From: Chryseobacterium rhizoplanae
GTDB taxonomy: Bacteria > Bacteroidota > Bacteroidia > Flavobacteriales > Weeksellaceae
Reading direction: 5' to 3'
Assembly (NCBI RefSeq): GCF_900182655.1
Contig: NZ_FXTC01000006.1
Coordinates: forward strand, 1 to 64,000
DNA: 64,000 nucleotides
A model generated the notes under the pieces. The model searched no databases and was not told where the DNA came from. It was given only the letters and a program-made list of their open reading frames with translations. The position numbers and the translations under genes are program-made. Positions 18,390 through 26,222 of this stretch are shown piece by piece. Numbering within the stretch: the stretch's first letter is position 1; each line of letters starts with the position of its first letter.

Positions 18390-18902
18390 CTATATCCATC
18401 CCAACTTAGATAAATATCTTTCCTCAATAATATTCAGGTGATGGTAATTGTGTCCTACAATCAGTTTTCCGATGGTTTCTACAGAAATTTCATGGCCATT
18501 GGCTGTACCTGTATTTTGTAAAGCAGAAGGTTGAAGAGTTTCTAATAAAATCTGAGAAGATTTTCTTACCAGTTTGTATTCATCCAAAAGAGATTCAAGT
18601 GTTCTTTCACTGGCGAAAGACTGATTGGCATATTCATTTTCATCAAATCCCGGAAGATTATTTTTCTCTCCTCTGGCGAAAGCTAATATTCTATATTGGA
18701 AAACTCTTTCCGTATCTGATAGGTGGAGCAGAAGTCCTTTCAATGTCCATTTTCCTTCAGTATAGGCAAAATTAGACTGTTCTTCGGTAAGATTAGAATA
18801 GATTCCTATGGTTTTGTCAGCTGATATTTGCAGTTCGTTTAACCAGTTTCCGGATGGAATCTGATCTAAATATCTTTGAATGTATTTTTGAAAATCGGTC
18901 AT
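18390..18902 (-). CDS. DinB-family putative metal-dependent protein
   Basis: A 170-residue four-helix-bundle protein of the DinB/YfiT type. The three expected metal-binding histidines are visible: LLHLSDTERVFQYRI near residue 62, and GHNYHHLNIIEERY near residue 150. The conserved start of the family (GNWLNELQ ... IGIYSNLTEEQSNFAYTEGK) is also present. Members include thiol S-transferases and damage-inducible proteins of unknown activity, so the substrate cannot be given. It is one of several single genes on the minus strand, with a heptamer repeat tract upstream at 18933-18974. Confidence 0.87.
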   Translation of the reverse strand: MTDFQKYIQRYLDQIPSGNWLNELQISADKTIGIYSNLTEEQSNFAYTEGKWTLKGLLLHLSDTERVFQYRILAFARGEKNNLPGFDENEYANQSFASERTLESLLDEYKLVRKSSQILLETLQPSALQNTGTANGHEISVETIGKLIVGHNYHHLNIIEERYLSKLGWI

Positions 18903-18932
18903 ATTATTTTTTTGTTTTATAAATTGATTTTG

Positions 18933-18974
18933 AGATGCGGGGTACGAGTTCCGAGATTCGTGATTCGAGTGGTT
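18933..18974. repeat. TTCGTG/TTCGGG-type heptamer tract
   Basis: Degenerate heptamers (gagatgcggggtacgagttc, cgagattcgtgattcgagtg) stand between the DinB and GNAT genes, the same class as 5303-5413, 45548-45606, 46881-46913 and 54717-54757. Confidence 0.55.
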
Positions 18975-19040
18975 GACATAAAGAATAGGGATGTTTTTGA
19001 ATATTTTTTACAAAATTATTCATTACCTATTGCTCATTAT

Positions 19041-19487
19041 TCATGAATTGCTCCACTCGTAGAAGTTCACAGAGTCATACAATTCAAATCCGCAGGCCGG
19101 ATACAGCTGATTCCCGATATCATTACTTTTCCCTGTTTCCAAAAGGATACCACACGCTTTCGATGTACGGCAGTGTTCTTTGGATTCTTCAATTAATTCT
19201 TTAGAAAAGCCTTTTCCTCTATGGGTTTCATTCACGTACAGATCATTCAGCAGCCAGTAACGCTGCATTCTTGTAGATGAAAATATTGGGTATAATTGTA
19301 CGAAACCTGTTAGTTCACCATTTTCTTCCGCAACAAAAATTTCAGAATCTTTATTTTCAAGTCTTTCCTGAAGAAAACTTGTCGCGGCAGGAATATCTGA
19401 AGTCTTATGATAAAATATTCTGTACTGGTCAAATAGTTCAGCCAGCTGAGGCAGATCAGAAATGGCCGCTTTTCTCGTGTTTTTCAT
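19041..19487 (-). CDS. GNAT family N-acetyltransferase
   Basis: A 148-residue GNAT protein beginning TRKAAISDLPQLAELFDQYR. The acetyl-CoA site is in LYVNETHRGKGFSKELIEES (R-G-K-G), followed by GILLETGKSNDIGNQLYPAC and a C-terminal GFELYDSVNFYEW. The fold and the short length resemble single-domain amine or amino-acid acetyltransferases. The acceptor is not predictable from sequence. It is 69 bases upstream of nothing obvious on its own strand; the next minus-strand gene upstream is the cystathionine enzyme, so it may be the second gene of that transcript. Confidence 0.87.
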   Translation of the reverse strand: MKNTRKAAISDLPQLAELFDQYRIFYHKTSDIPAATSFLQERLENKDSEIFVAEENGELTGFVQLYPIFSSTRMQRYWLLNDLYVNETHRGKGFSKELIEESKEHCRTSKACGILLETGKSNDIGNQLYPACGFELYDSVNFYEWSNS

Positions 19488-19556
19488 AGTATTGAGTGGT
19501 GGTTATAATAAAATGAGAAGGATTGATTAACCCCTCTCATTTTAGTTTATAGTACG

Positions 19557-20696
19557 TTAAGAAAAAGCTTTCTCAAGATCTGCAATAAGATCTTCTGCAT
19601 CTTCAATTCCTACGCTTAAACGAACAAGGTCATCAGTGATTCCCAGTTCAGCACGTTTTTCTGCCGGGATTGAAGCATGAGTCATCAGAGCAGGGTGGTT
19701 AGCCAAAGACTCTACACCTCCTAAAGATTCTGCTAAGGTGAATACTCTTACTTTCTCCAAGAATTTAATAGCATCTTCTTTCTTTCCGGATTTAAAAGTG
19801 AATGAAACCATTCCTCCAGCTTCCTTCATCTGAGATTTTGCCAATTCATACTGAGGGTGAGATTCTAATCCCGGATAAATTACTTTATCTACAGCAGGAT
19901 GATTTTCAAGATACTTGGCTACTGCAAGTCCGTTGTCAGAATGTCTCTGCATTCTTAATGCCAGTGTTTTGATCCCTCTCAATACAAGGTAAGAATCATG
20001 AGGTCCTAAAATACCACCACTTGCAAACTGAATAAAGTGAAGTTTTTCTCCCAGTTCAGCATCTTTAGCGATAAGCGCTCCTGCAATCACATCAGAGTGT
20101 CCTCCTAAATATTTTGTTGCAGAGTGCATTACAATGTCAGCACCCAAATCAATAGGTCTCTGAATGTATGGCGTTGCAAAAGTATTATCTACTGCTACTA
20201 AAATATCTTTTCCTTTTGCAATATCTACAACCGCTTTGATATCTACTAATTTCATCAACGGATTGGTAGGCGTTTCTACCCAGATCAGTTTTGTTTTATC
20301 AGTGATAACATCAGCTATTTTAGAAACATCATCGAAATTAACGAACGTAAACTTCAGTTGATATTTTTCGAAAAGTCTTGTGAACATTCTGTAAGTACCT
20401 CCATAAAGGTCATCTACAGCAATGACTTCATCACCAGGGTTTAATAATTTCAAAACACAGTCGATGGCAGCAAGACCAGAACCGAAAGCTAAACCTCGCG
20501 CTCCATTTTCAATACTTGCCAAAGAATCCTCCAATGCCTGTCTTGTAGGGTTGGCTGCTCTTGAATATTCATATCCGGAATGTACTCCGGGGCTTTTCTG
20601 TGCAAACGTAGAGGTCAAAAATACAGGAACATTTACAGAACCTGTTGCAGACTCGTGGTGCTGCCCTCCGTGAATTACTTTTGTATTAAAATTCAT
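19557..20696 (-). CDS. Cystathionine gamma-synthase/lyase family PLP enzyme
   Basis: A 379-residue Cys/Met metabolism PLP-dependent enzyme. The PLP lysine is K195 in MHSATKYLGGHSDVIAG. Other family marks are YEYSRAANPTRQALE (residues 42-56), AFGSGLAAIDCVL, DDLYGGTYRMF (with the stacking Tyr), WVETPTNPLMKLVDI and FTLAESLGGVESLANHPALM. It either joins O-acyl-homoserine and cysteine to cystathionine (MetB-type) or splits cystathionine (MccB-type); the signature residues are shared, so the direction is left open. It lies upstream of a GNAT gene and downstream of gldC on the same strand. A 10-base-pair hairpin at 20721-20745 sits in its leader. Confidence 0.88.
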   Translation of the reverse strand: MNFNTKVIHGGQHHESATGSVNVPVFLTSTFAQKSPGVHSGYEYSRAANPTRQALEDSLASIENGARGLAFGSGLAAIDCVLKLLNPGDEVIAVDDLYGGTYRMFTRLFEKYQLKFTFVNFDDVSKIADVITDKTKLIWVETPTNPLMKLVDIKAVVDIAKGKDILVAVDNTFATPYIQRPIDLGADIVMHSATKYLGGHSDVIAGALIAKDAELGEKLHFIQFASGGILGPHDSYLVLRGIKTLALRMQRHSDNGLAVAKYLENHPAVDKVIYPGLESHPQYELAKSQMKEAGGMVSFTFKSGKKEDAIKFLEKVRVFTLAESLGGVESLANHPALMTHASIPAEKRAELGITDDLVRLSVGIEDAEDLIADLEKAFS

Positions 20697-20720
20697 AATT
20701 TTTTGCTTTAGGCTTTGAGC

Positions 20721-20745
20721 TTAAACAATAAAGGATATTGTTTAA
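20721..20745 (-). promoter_or_regulatory. Hairpin in the leader of the cystathionine enzyme gene
   Basis: TTAAACAATA-AAGGA-TATTGTTTAA is a perfect ten-base-pair inverted repeat 25 bases before the start codon. It has no T run after it in either direction, so it is not a typical terminator. It might be an operator or a leader structure. Confidence 0.4.
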
Positions 20746-20830
20746 ACTCATTGTTTTTTATTAAAATTTGCTATGCTGAATACAAAAAGCTTACCGCTTA
20801 CTACTTCCAGCTTATTGCAATTGTAGGTTT

Positions 20831-21154
20831 TTATTTAATGGCAGATTTTACAGCAAACTCTTCTGCAATTTCCTCCATCCATTGTGCTACATCCTCTTCA
20901 CCTGTCGCTCTCTGATAAGTACTTCCTAAAGATATTAAAATCTGGTGGATAAACATTTTCATCTGATCTACAGGCATTTCTTTAGTCCAAAGATCAATTC
21001 TTAATGCCTCTCTTGTCTTATCATCCCATACAGAAATCATAGTTGCTTTAGTATCTTGTTTATCAATACCTCCATCCTGAGCGTTCCATGTAATATTTTC
21101 AGGCACATGATTTTCATCAAGCTCTACATCTATCGTAATCTGAGTCTTTCTCAT
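20831..21154 (-). CDS. gldC: Gliding motility protein GldC
   Basis: A 107-residue soluble protein matching GldC of Flavobacterium: RKTQITIDVELDENHVPENI at the start, WNAQDGG, then KATMISVWDDKTREALRIDL and GSTYQRATGEEDVAQWMEEI. It lies directly downstream of gldB on the same strand with 29 bases between, the known gldB-gldC order. GldC is thought to help stability or assembly of the GldB-dependent gliding/T9SS machinery, though its exact role is unclear. Presence here does not prove motility, because many non-gliding flavobacteria with T9SS keep these genes. Confidence 0.93.
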   Translation of the reverse strand: MRKTQITIDVELDENHVPENITWNAQDGGIDKQDTKATMISVWDDKTREALRIDLWTKEMPVDQMKMFIHQILISLGSTYQRATGEEDVAQWMEEIAEEFAVKSAIK

Positions 21155-21183
21155 TTTTTCTATTTTTCTAAATTCTAAATTTT

Positions 21184-22170
21184 CTATTGTTTAAGTTTCG
21201 GTTTATAACCGGATTCATTAAAAATGGTTGTTGCATCCATTTTCAGGAAAGCTGTAAGTTTTGTCTCAGGTTTTTCCTTAAGGTATGCCTTACAGATCTG
21301 CCATCCTGTAAAAATTCCGATTTGTGGTGAAGATTCATTGTCAATCTCCGTATAAAATTTCGAGAATGGCCCGGGCGATATGAAACGTTCTCCCAGTCTT
21401 GGATCATCACCGAAGATCAGGTTGCTTTCTACAAAATAATTCCAGATGTTAGCTTCATTGGCTGTGGCCCATTCATACTGTTTTTTGGTATAATTCATTT
21501 TCAGATAATCAGGAACATCAGGAAGAAAAGCGTCCTGAAGAATCATTACTTTTCCGTTCAGAATAATCTGATCAATGAACTTCTGATGGTCAGGAGATTC
21601 CGTTACAATATTTTCAGCAAAAAGCTGTGATACCTTAGGAACAATATTCTGCGGATTCATTGATTTTTGAAAATACAGCTCCAATCCTTTATAATTGGGA
21701 TTTCCATCTCCCATAAAACCGGTAATATCTATAAACAGAAGATTTCCTTTCTGATCATAAAATATCGGATCCTGGATCATCTGTAACGCAGATGAAAATA
21801 AATATACTTTGGGGCTTTTGAACTGTGGGAAATAATATTTGATATGCGAGAATAAACTCTTCAGTTCCGTTTGTAATGTAGCCTGATTTATCTTTCCAAT
21901 GGCTTCTTTGTAGATTTTGATCTCCTCAGCATCCATTCTTCTTTTTTCGAAATCTGCGTCCGAAACACTTCCCTGAAACCATGGGAACTGAGTTTTAAAC
22001 TGCTCCAGCGGAACATTCGGATTGTAAAATTCTTTGGAAATATCTGTTACATCAACTTTTTCGGCAGTTTCTTTGACTTCTACCTTCCATTGATTTTCAG
22101 TTTCTTTTTTGCAGGAAACAAGTCCGGCAGCTAAAATAGAAGAAAGCGCAATATATCTAAAAATCTTCAT
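21184..22170 (-). CDS. gldB: Gliding motility lipoprotein GldB
   Basis: The ATG at 22170 gives a 328-residue lipoprotein, MKIFRYIALSSILAAGLVSC with the lipobox cysteine at residue 20; the frame is open to 22224 but that extension would precede the signal peptide. The body matches GldB (FYNPNVPLEQFKTQFPWFQG, KVYLFSSALQMIQDPIFYDQ, LFIDITGFMGDGNPNYKGLE, EWATANEANIWNYFVE). GldB is required for gliding in Flavobacterium johnsoniae and belongs to a metzincin-like peptidase-fold group. It is divergent from the LRR gene with start codons only about 55 bases apart, and nadE lies 1.8 kb away, partly conserving the gldB-gldC-nadE neighbourhood seen in flavobacteria. Confidence 0.92.
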   Translation of the reverse strand: MKIFRYIALSSILAAGLVSCKKETENQWKVEVKETAEKVDVTDISKEFYNPNVPLEQFKTQFPWFQGSVSDADFEKRRMDAEEIKIYKEAIGKINQATLQTELKSLFSHIKYYFPQFKSPKVYLFSSALQMIQDPIFYDQKGNLLFIDITGFMGDGNPNYKGLELYFQKSMNPQNIVPKVSQLFAENIVTESPDHQKFIDQIILNGKVMILQDAFLPDVPDYLKMNYTKKQYEWATANEANIWNYFVESNLIFGDDPRLGERFISPGPFSKFYTEIDNESSPQIGIFTGWQICKAYLKEKPETKLTAFLKMDATTIFNESGYKPKLKQ

Positions 22171-22225
22171 TATTTTTACATGGAATTTAAGTTTACAAAA
22201 ATAAGGATTAAATACACAATTCATG

Positions 22226-22861
22226 ATGAAAATTAAAATAATTACAACCCTTTGCCTTATTTTGGGACTTTCTTTTTTCTATGGGCAAAAGCTTGAATTT
22301 AAAGATAAAAACTTTGAAAAAGCAGTCCTTGAAAATTTTGATCTGAATAAAAACGGAATACTAGAACTTTCGGAAGCAGGGATGGTTACAAATCTGTTCC
22401 TTGTTCAGAAAGGAATTACTTCAACAGAAGATCTGCACTTTTTTAAAAATGTGAAAATGATTATCCTGGACGATAATATGATCAACAATATTGCACTAAA
22501 CAATCTGGACCAACTGGAATTGTTTTCCTGTACAGGATGTAAAATCTCTTCATTCAAAGCAGAAAATCTGAAAAATTTAAGTGCTTTATATCTGGACAAT
22601 AATCTGTTGGAAGATATTTCGCTGAATGGAATTCCAAAAATTGACCAATTAACATTATCTTTAAATCAATTAAAAACAATTGACCTGACGCAGTTTATAG
22701 CGTTAAGAAAACTGAATGTGGAACATAATAAACTTCAGAAAATTGATATCTCAGGAAACCCGGCTTTGCAAACCCTCAATGTAATGGGAAATAAAATAAA
22801 AGAAACAGACATTAAAAAAGGAATAAAAACAGATGTAACTATTTTTGGAGCCGGAGAGTAA
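22226..22861 (+). CDS. Secreted leucine-rich-repeat protein
   Basis: A 211-residue protein (a second ATG three bases upstream is equivalent) with a signal peptide MKIKIITTLCLILGLSFFYG. After a short FEKAVLENFDLNKNGILELS segment, which resembles the cap found before LRRs and contains a D-x-N-x-N-G loop like a calcium site, there are about six short LRRs of 20-21 residues (LSALYLDNNLLEDISLNGIP, LRKLNVEHNKLQKIDISGNP, LQTLNVMGNKIKETDI). No T9SS sorting tail is seen. It probably forms a small binding surface in the periplasm or outside. The partner is unknown. It is the first gene of a plus-strand run towards nadE. Confidence 0.85.
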   Translation: MKIKIITTLCLILGLSFFYGQKLEFKDKNFEKAVLENFDLNKNGILELSEAGMVTNLFLVQKGITSTEDLHFFKNVKMIILDDNMINNIALNNLDQLELFSCTGCKISSFKAENLKNLSALYLDNNLLEDISLNGIPKIDQLTLSLNQLKTIDLTQFIALRKLNVEHNKLQKIDISGNPALQTLNVMGNKIKETDIKKGIKTDVTIFGAGE

Positions 22862-22873
22862 AAACTAATAATT

Positions 22874-23410
22874 ATGAAAATAGAAACAGACCGACTGATT
22901 TTAAGAAAACTTGAAGATACGGATGTTGAACGTATGTTTCTTCTGGATTCCAATCCGGAAGTGATGAAATATATCGGAGTGCCGATATTGACGGACATCA
23001 ATGAATCAAAAAAGGTCATCAGTATGATTCAGAAACAGTATGAGGAGAATGGAGTAGGAAGATTGGGTGTGGTGGAAAAAGAAAGTGGGCAGCTGATAGG
23101 ATGGAGCGGGTTGAAATTACTGACCCATGAAACCAATGGTTACAAAAATGTACTGGAGCTTGGATACCGTTTTCTGCCGGAATCATGGGGTAAAGGATAT
23201 GCCGTGGAAGCCGGAATAGCTTCTCTGGATTATGGTTTTAATGACCTGAATGCTGAGATTATTTATGCCTATGCTCATTCTGAACATGAGGTGTCTAATC
23301 ATATTTTAAGAAAATTAGGATTTGAAAAGACCAGTGAGTTTGAAGAACCTGACGGAGTCTGTTTCTGGTACGAACTGAAACGTGAAAAATATAAGAGTAA
23401 TGAAGATTAG
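22874..23410 (+). CDS. GNAT N-acetyltransferase (RimJ/RimL-like)
   Basis: A 178-residue GNAT enzyme of the ribosomal-protein-acetylase-like type: MKIETDRLILRKLEDTDVER at the start, then LGYRFLPESWGKGYAVEAGI as the acetyl-CoA motif (W-G-K-G-Y-A-x-E-A), and YAYAHSEHEVSNHILRKLGF as motif B (S-x-x-x-L-x-K-x-G-F). The substrate is not predictable; the family acetylates protein N-termini or small amines. It follows the LRR gene by 12 bases and its last 11 bases overlap the start of a decayed second GNAT gene, which suggests translational coupling in an operon. Confidence 0.9.
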   Translation: MKIETDRLILRKLEDTDVERMFLLDSNPEVMKYIGVPILTDINESKKVISMIQKQYEENGVGRLGVVEKESGQLIGWSGLKLLTHETNGYKNVLELGYRFLPESWGKGYAVEAGIASLDYGFNDLNAEIIYAYAHSEHEVSNHILRKLGFEKTSEFEEPDGVCFWYELKREKYKSNED

Positions 23411-23930
23411 AAAAGAAGAAGAAAAAGATTATAAAAAAGTGTTCAGTCTTGTAGAGTAAGCTTTCAGAGATATGGAACACAGCGATCATCAGGAGCAGTT
23501 TCTTGTTGAAAAATTGAGGTTATCCGATGCTTTTATTCCGGAATTGTCATTAGTGGCAGAAGATGACAATGGTGAAATTGCCGGACATGTTCTGTTTACA
23601 AAAATTACCATTGAAGGTGATGGAGAATCTTTCCAATCTCTTGCATTGGCACCGGTTTCTGTAAAACCTGTATTTCAAAATCAGGGAATTGGAGGGGAAT
23701 TGATTCTATAGGGACATCATATTGCTAAAGAATTGGGATATGAATCTGTAATATTAATCGGACATGAAAATTATTATCCGCGCTTTGGTTACAAAAAAAC
23801 AAGTAATTTTGGGATTTCTTTTCCATTCGATATTCCGGAAGAAAACGGAATGGCTGTAGAATTGGTAAAAGATGGATTAAAAAATAAAAAAGGAGTGGTG
23901 AAATACCCTCAGGAATTTGGAATAGACTAA
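23400..23930 (+). pseudogene. GNAT (YhbS-like) N-acetyltransferase with two in-frame stops
   Basis: One frame (phase of 23400) gives an almost full-length YhbS-type acetyltransferase of about 176 residues: MKIRKEEEKDYKKVFSLVE, stop TAA (23457-23459), AFRDMEHSDHQEQFLVEKLR ... VKPVFQNQGIGGELIL, stop TAG (23709-23711), GHHIAKELGYESVILIGHEN YYPRFGYKK to a final stop at 23928. Both stops are single-base nonsense changes with no frameshift. The acetyl-CoA loop QNQGIGGEL is intact. The start overlaps the previous GNAT gene by 11 bases. It is best read as a recently inactivated gene. A shorter internal product from the ATG at 23472 is possible but would lack the C-terminal half. Confidence 0.8.
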
Positions 23931-23945
23931 AAAAAAATATAAACG

Positions 23946-24737
23946 ATGCAGACACAAAAAGTGATAGATCATATTGTAAACTGGTTAAAAGATTATGCTG
24001 CAAAAGCAAAAGTGAACGGATATGTAATTGGAGTTTCAGGAGGCGTAGATTCAGGAGTTGTTTCTACATTAGCCGCAATGACAGGCCTGAAAACATTACT
24101 GATCGGAATGCCAATCCGCCAGAAAGCTGATCAGGTTGATCGTGCACAGGATCATATGAATGACCTTAAATCCAGATTTCCCAATGTAGAAACAATATCT
24201 GTAAATCTGACCCCGGCCTTTGAAGAGATCTATAAAACCTTCCATGTAAATGATGAAGTATATCCCAATGAGAATTTGACTTTTGCCAACACAAGAGCAC
24301 GTCTCAGAATGCTTACACTTTATTATTACGGACAGCTGAACGGGCTTCTTGTTTGTGGAACAGGAAATAAAGTAGAAGATTTTGGAATTGGTTTCTATAC
24401 AAAATATGGTGATGGTGGGGTAGATGTTTCTCCGATTGCTGATCTTTATAAAACTGAAGTATATGAATTGGCCAAGGGATTAAATCTTATCAAAAGTATT
24501 CAGGAGGCTATTCCTACAGACGGGCTTTGGGATACGGAAAGAACAGATGAGCAGCAGATTGGTGCCACTTATCCGGAACTGGAAAAAATCCAGAAAGAAT
24601 ACGGAACAAAAACGGCTGATGACTATGAAGGAAGAGATAAGGAAGTATTCCAGATTTTCGACAGAATGCATAAAGCTGCGAAACACAAAATGGATCCTAT
24701 TCCGGTTTGTGATATTCCTGAAGAATTGAGAGCATAG
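23946..24737 (+). CDS. nadE: NAD(+) synthase, ammonia-dependent type
   Basis: A 263-residue single-domain NadE. It converts deamido-NAD to NAD with ATP and ammonia. The ATP-pyrophosphatase loop is SGGVDS at residues 31-36. Further family blocks are NTRARLRMLTLYYYGQLNGL, LVCGTGNKVEDFGIGFYTKY, GDGGVDVSPIADLYKTEVYE and PTDGLWDTERTDEQQIGATY. The length fits the short form without the glutaminase domain, so free ammonia is the expected nitrogen donor. In flavobacteria nadE often lies close to gldB and gldC, as here. It follows the GNAT pseudogene by 15 bases and is followed 26 bases later by the barnase-like RNase, so it is probably mid-operon. Confidence 0.94.
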   Translation: MQTQKVIDHIVNWLKDYAAKAKVNGYVIGVSGGVDSGVVSTLAAMTGLKTLLIGMPIRQKADQVDRAQDHMNDLKSRFPNVETISVNLTPAFEEIYKTFHVNDEVYPNENLTFANTRARLRMLTLYYYGQLNGLLVCGTGNKVEDFGIGFYTKYGDGGVDVSPIADLYKTEVYELAKGLNLIKSIQEAIPTDGLWDTERTDEQQIGATYPELEKIQKEYGTKTADDYEGRDKEVFQIFDRMHKAAKHKMDPIPVCDIPEELRA

Positions 24738-24763
24738 AAATGATATTACATTAAATAACAGCT

Positions 24764-25276
24764 ATGAACGGAAAAATAAGATCTGTATTTTTTATCTGTC
24801 TGGGACTTCTTTTCGGAATGTCTGTAATGTATGTTTACAATAATTTTATTGCAGATAAAAAAAATCAGCCGGATCCTGGAAAAAAGGAAACGGTGAATTA
24901 TGGCAGTACCTCTTCGGAAAACCAAAATAGTACTGCATCTGCTCAGGTTTCCATTGATCAATTGACGGAAGAAAAGACGGTGATCAGCTATGTGAAGCAG
25001 AATCATAAACTCCCGGATTATTATATCACTAAAAATGAAGCAAGAAAGCAGGGATGGAATCCCTCTAAAGGAAACCTGTGTGATGTACTTCCCGGAAAAG
25101 CGATTGGTGGAGATAAATTCGGAAACAGGGAAGGACGTTTGCCTGATGGAGAAAAGTATTTTGAAGCAGATGTGAATTATCATTGTGGTGGAAGGAATGC
25201 TGACCGTATCATTTATACCCAAAACGGAGAAGTATATCTTACCAAAAATCATTATAAGAGCTTTGAAAAACAATAA
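24764..25276 (+). CDS. Barnase-family exported ribonuclease
   Basis: A 170-residue protein with an N-terminal hydrophobic export or anchor segment (residues 7-27) and a Ser/Asn/Gln-rich linker (31-62). The C-terminal part (about 65-170) is a barnase-like microbial RNase: QNHKLPDYYITKNEARKQGW, then KYFEADVNYHCGGRNADRII and VYLTKNHYKSF. The catalytic triad maps to E134, R148 and H163, with the same spacings (14 and 15) as E73, R87 and H102 of barnase. It should cleave RNA outside the cytoplasm or in a target. A barstar-like gene lies 507 bases downstream, now separated by a decayed GIY-YIG cassette. It could serve nutrient RNA breakdown or competition. Confidence 0.92.
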   Translation: MNGKIRSVFFICLGLLFGMSVMYVYNNFIADKKNQPDPGKKETVNYGSTSSENQNSTASAQVSIDQLTEEKTVISYVKQNHKLPDYYITKNEARKQGWNPSKGNLCDVLPGKAIGGDKFGNREGRLPDGEKYFEADVNYHCGGRNADRIIYTQNGEVYLTKNHYKSFEKQ

Positions 25277-25277
25277 C

Positions 25278-25312
25278 GTCATTGCGAGGAAGAAAGTGAC
25301 GAAGCAATCTCA
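25278..25312 (+). repeat. Left inverted repeat of the GIY-YIG cassette
   Basis: GTCATTGCGAGG...GACGAAGCAATCTCA begins one base after the RNase stop codon. It pairs with the inverted copy at 25631-25665 (about 28 of 35 bases). The motif is a known kind of dispersed palindromic repeat in several bacterial groups. Confidence 0.8.
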
Positions 25313-25325
25313 AAAATAATAATAA

Positions 25326-25633
25326 GTGAAAGCAGGTTTTGTCTATATTATGACGAATAAGAATCATACAACTCTTTACACAGGAGTTACTTCAAATCTG
25401 CCAAAACGTGTTCAGCAACATAAAGAGTCATATTATTCACAAAGCTTTACCTCAAGATATAATTTATATATTTTGGTGTATGGGAAGCTTTTCAGGAAAT
25501 AGGTGATGCTATATTTAGAGAAAAACAAATAAAAGCGGGTTCGAGACAAAAGAAATTGGATTTAATTAATAGTATAAACCCAGATTGGAAAGATCTTACG
25601 GATGATATCCAGCATATTTTAGATGTTTTTTGA
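25326..25633 (+). pseudogene. GIY-YIG nuclease-like gene, frameshifted
   Basis: From the GTG at 25326 the frame reads KAGFVYIMTNKNHTTLYTGV, TSNLPKRVQQHKESYYSQSF, TSRYNLYILVY, a clear GIY-YIG domain (VYIM / LYTGV). At about 25483 a one-base loss shifts the frame (ATGGGAA where ATTGGGAA would be expected); the next frame continues WEAFQEIGDAIFREKQIKAG, SRQKKLDLINSINPDWKDLT and ends at the TGA at 25631. Repaired, it would be about 102 residues, the normal size of the small single-domain GIY-YIG proteins. The stop codon is part of the right inverted repeat. It sits between the RNase and barstar genes. Confidence 0.85.
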
Positions 25634-25665
25634 GATTGTTTCGTCGCACAGCTCCTCGCAATGAC
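25631..25665 (-). repeat. Right inverted repeat of the GIY-YIG cassette
   Basis: TGAGATTGTTTCGTCGC...CTCCTCGCAATGAC is the reverse complement, with a few differences, of 25278-25312. Its first three bases are the stop codon of the nuclease frame. Confidence 0.8.
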
Positions 25666-25668
25666 TAA

Positions 25669-25701
25669 TTTGTATTTAATAGGTGAGAAGTATTAATTTT
25701 G
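25669..25701 (+). promoter_or_regulatory. Probable promoter of the barstar-like gene
   Basis: TTTG (25669-25672), 21 bases, then TAATTTTG (25694-25701) match the Bacteroidota -33/-7 pattern. It lies directly after the GIY-YIG cassette, so the inhibitor gene can be expressed apart from the RNase. Confidence 0.55.
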
Positions 25702-25782
25702 ATGAATAAAAAGTATAGTAGAAAAACTCTGAAAAGTCTGCAAAACTTTTTTAATCAATAAAAATTGGAAATTTAGTTCAAT

Positions 25783-26100
25783 ATGAAGACAGTATATATA
25801 GATTTTACAGACATAGGTGACTATGAAGATTTTTACGCCCAGTTGAAGGAAAAAATTCAGCTTCCTGAACATTTTGGCGATAATCTTGATGCACTTTTTG
25901 ATACCATCACCGGAGATACAGAAATGCCGCTCCACCTGGAATTCGTAAACATGACGGTAGATCAGCTGGAGATTTTTGAAGATCTGCTGACTACTTTGGA
26001 AGATGCTGAAGACGAAGTTGAAGACTTTAGCTTTAGCTACTATCTTGAGCAGTATGAAGATGATGGGGATGAGGATGTAGAATCTGAAGACGAAGAATAG
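25783..26100 (+). CDS. Barstar-family RNase inhibitor
   Basis: A 105-residue acidic cytoplasmic protein. The central part, KEKIQLPEHFGDNLDALFD, closely follows barstar (LPEYYGENLDALWD); the barnase-contacting residues map to D36 and D40, with H30 in place of Y29 and F39 in place of W38. The C-terminus is a long acidic tail (DDGDEDVESEDEE), about 15 residues longer than classical barstar and absent from it. It is expected to protect the cell from the barnase-like RNase 507 bases upstream. It has no signal peptide, as expected for an inhibitor kept inside. Its own promoter-like site and terminator flank it. Confidence 0.88.
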   Translation: MKTVYIDFTDIGDYEDFYAQLKEKIQLPEHFGDNLDALFDTITGDTEMPLHLEFVNMTVDQLEIFEDLLTTLEDAEDEVEDFSFSYYLEQYEDDGDEDVESEDEE

Positions 26101-26108
26101 AAAAATAC

Positions 26109-26142
26109 AAGACTGTTTCAAATGATGAGACAGTCTTTTTTT
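26109..26142 (+). terminator. Terminator of the barstar-like gene
   Basis: AAGACTGTTTC-AAATGAT-GAGACAGTCTT with one mismatch, followed by T residues, lies eight bases after the stop. Confidence 0.75.
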
Positions 26143-26222
26143 ATGCTGAAATATGAAATTTATTGATCTTAATCACACCATATCAGAGTTTAAAACCTTG
26201 GCATGATGCAGAAAACTCTTTG

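Noticed and set aside
23400-23930. Stop-codon read-through or recoding
   Set aside because: Two different stop codons in one frame and no recoding signal; simple pseudogene decay is more likely.
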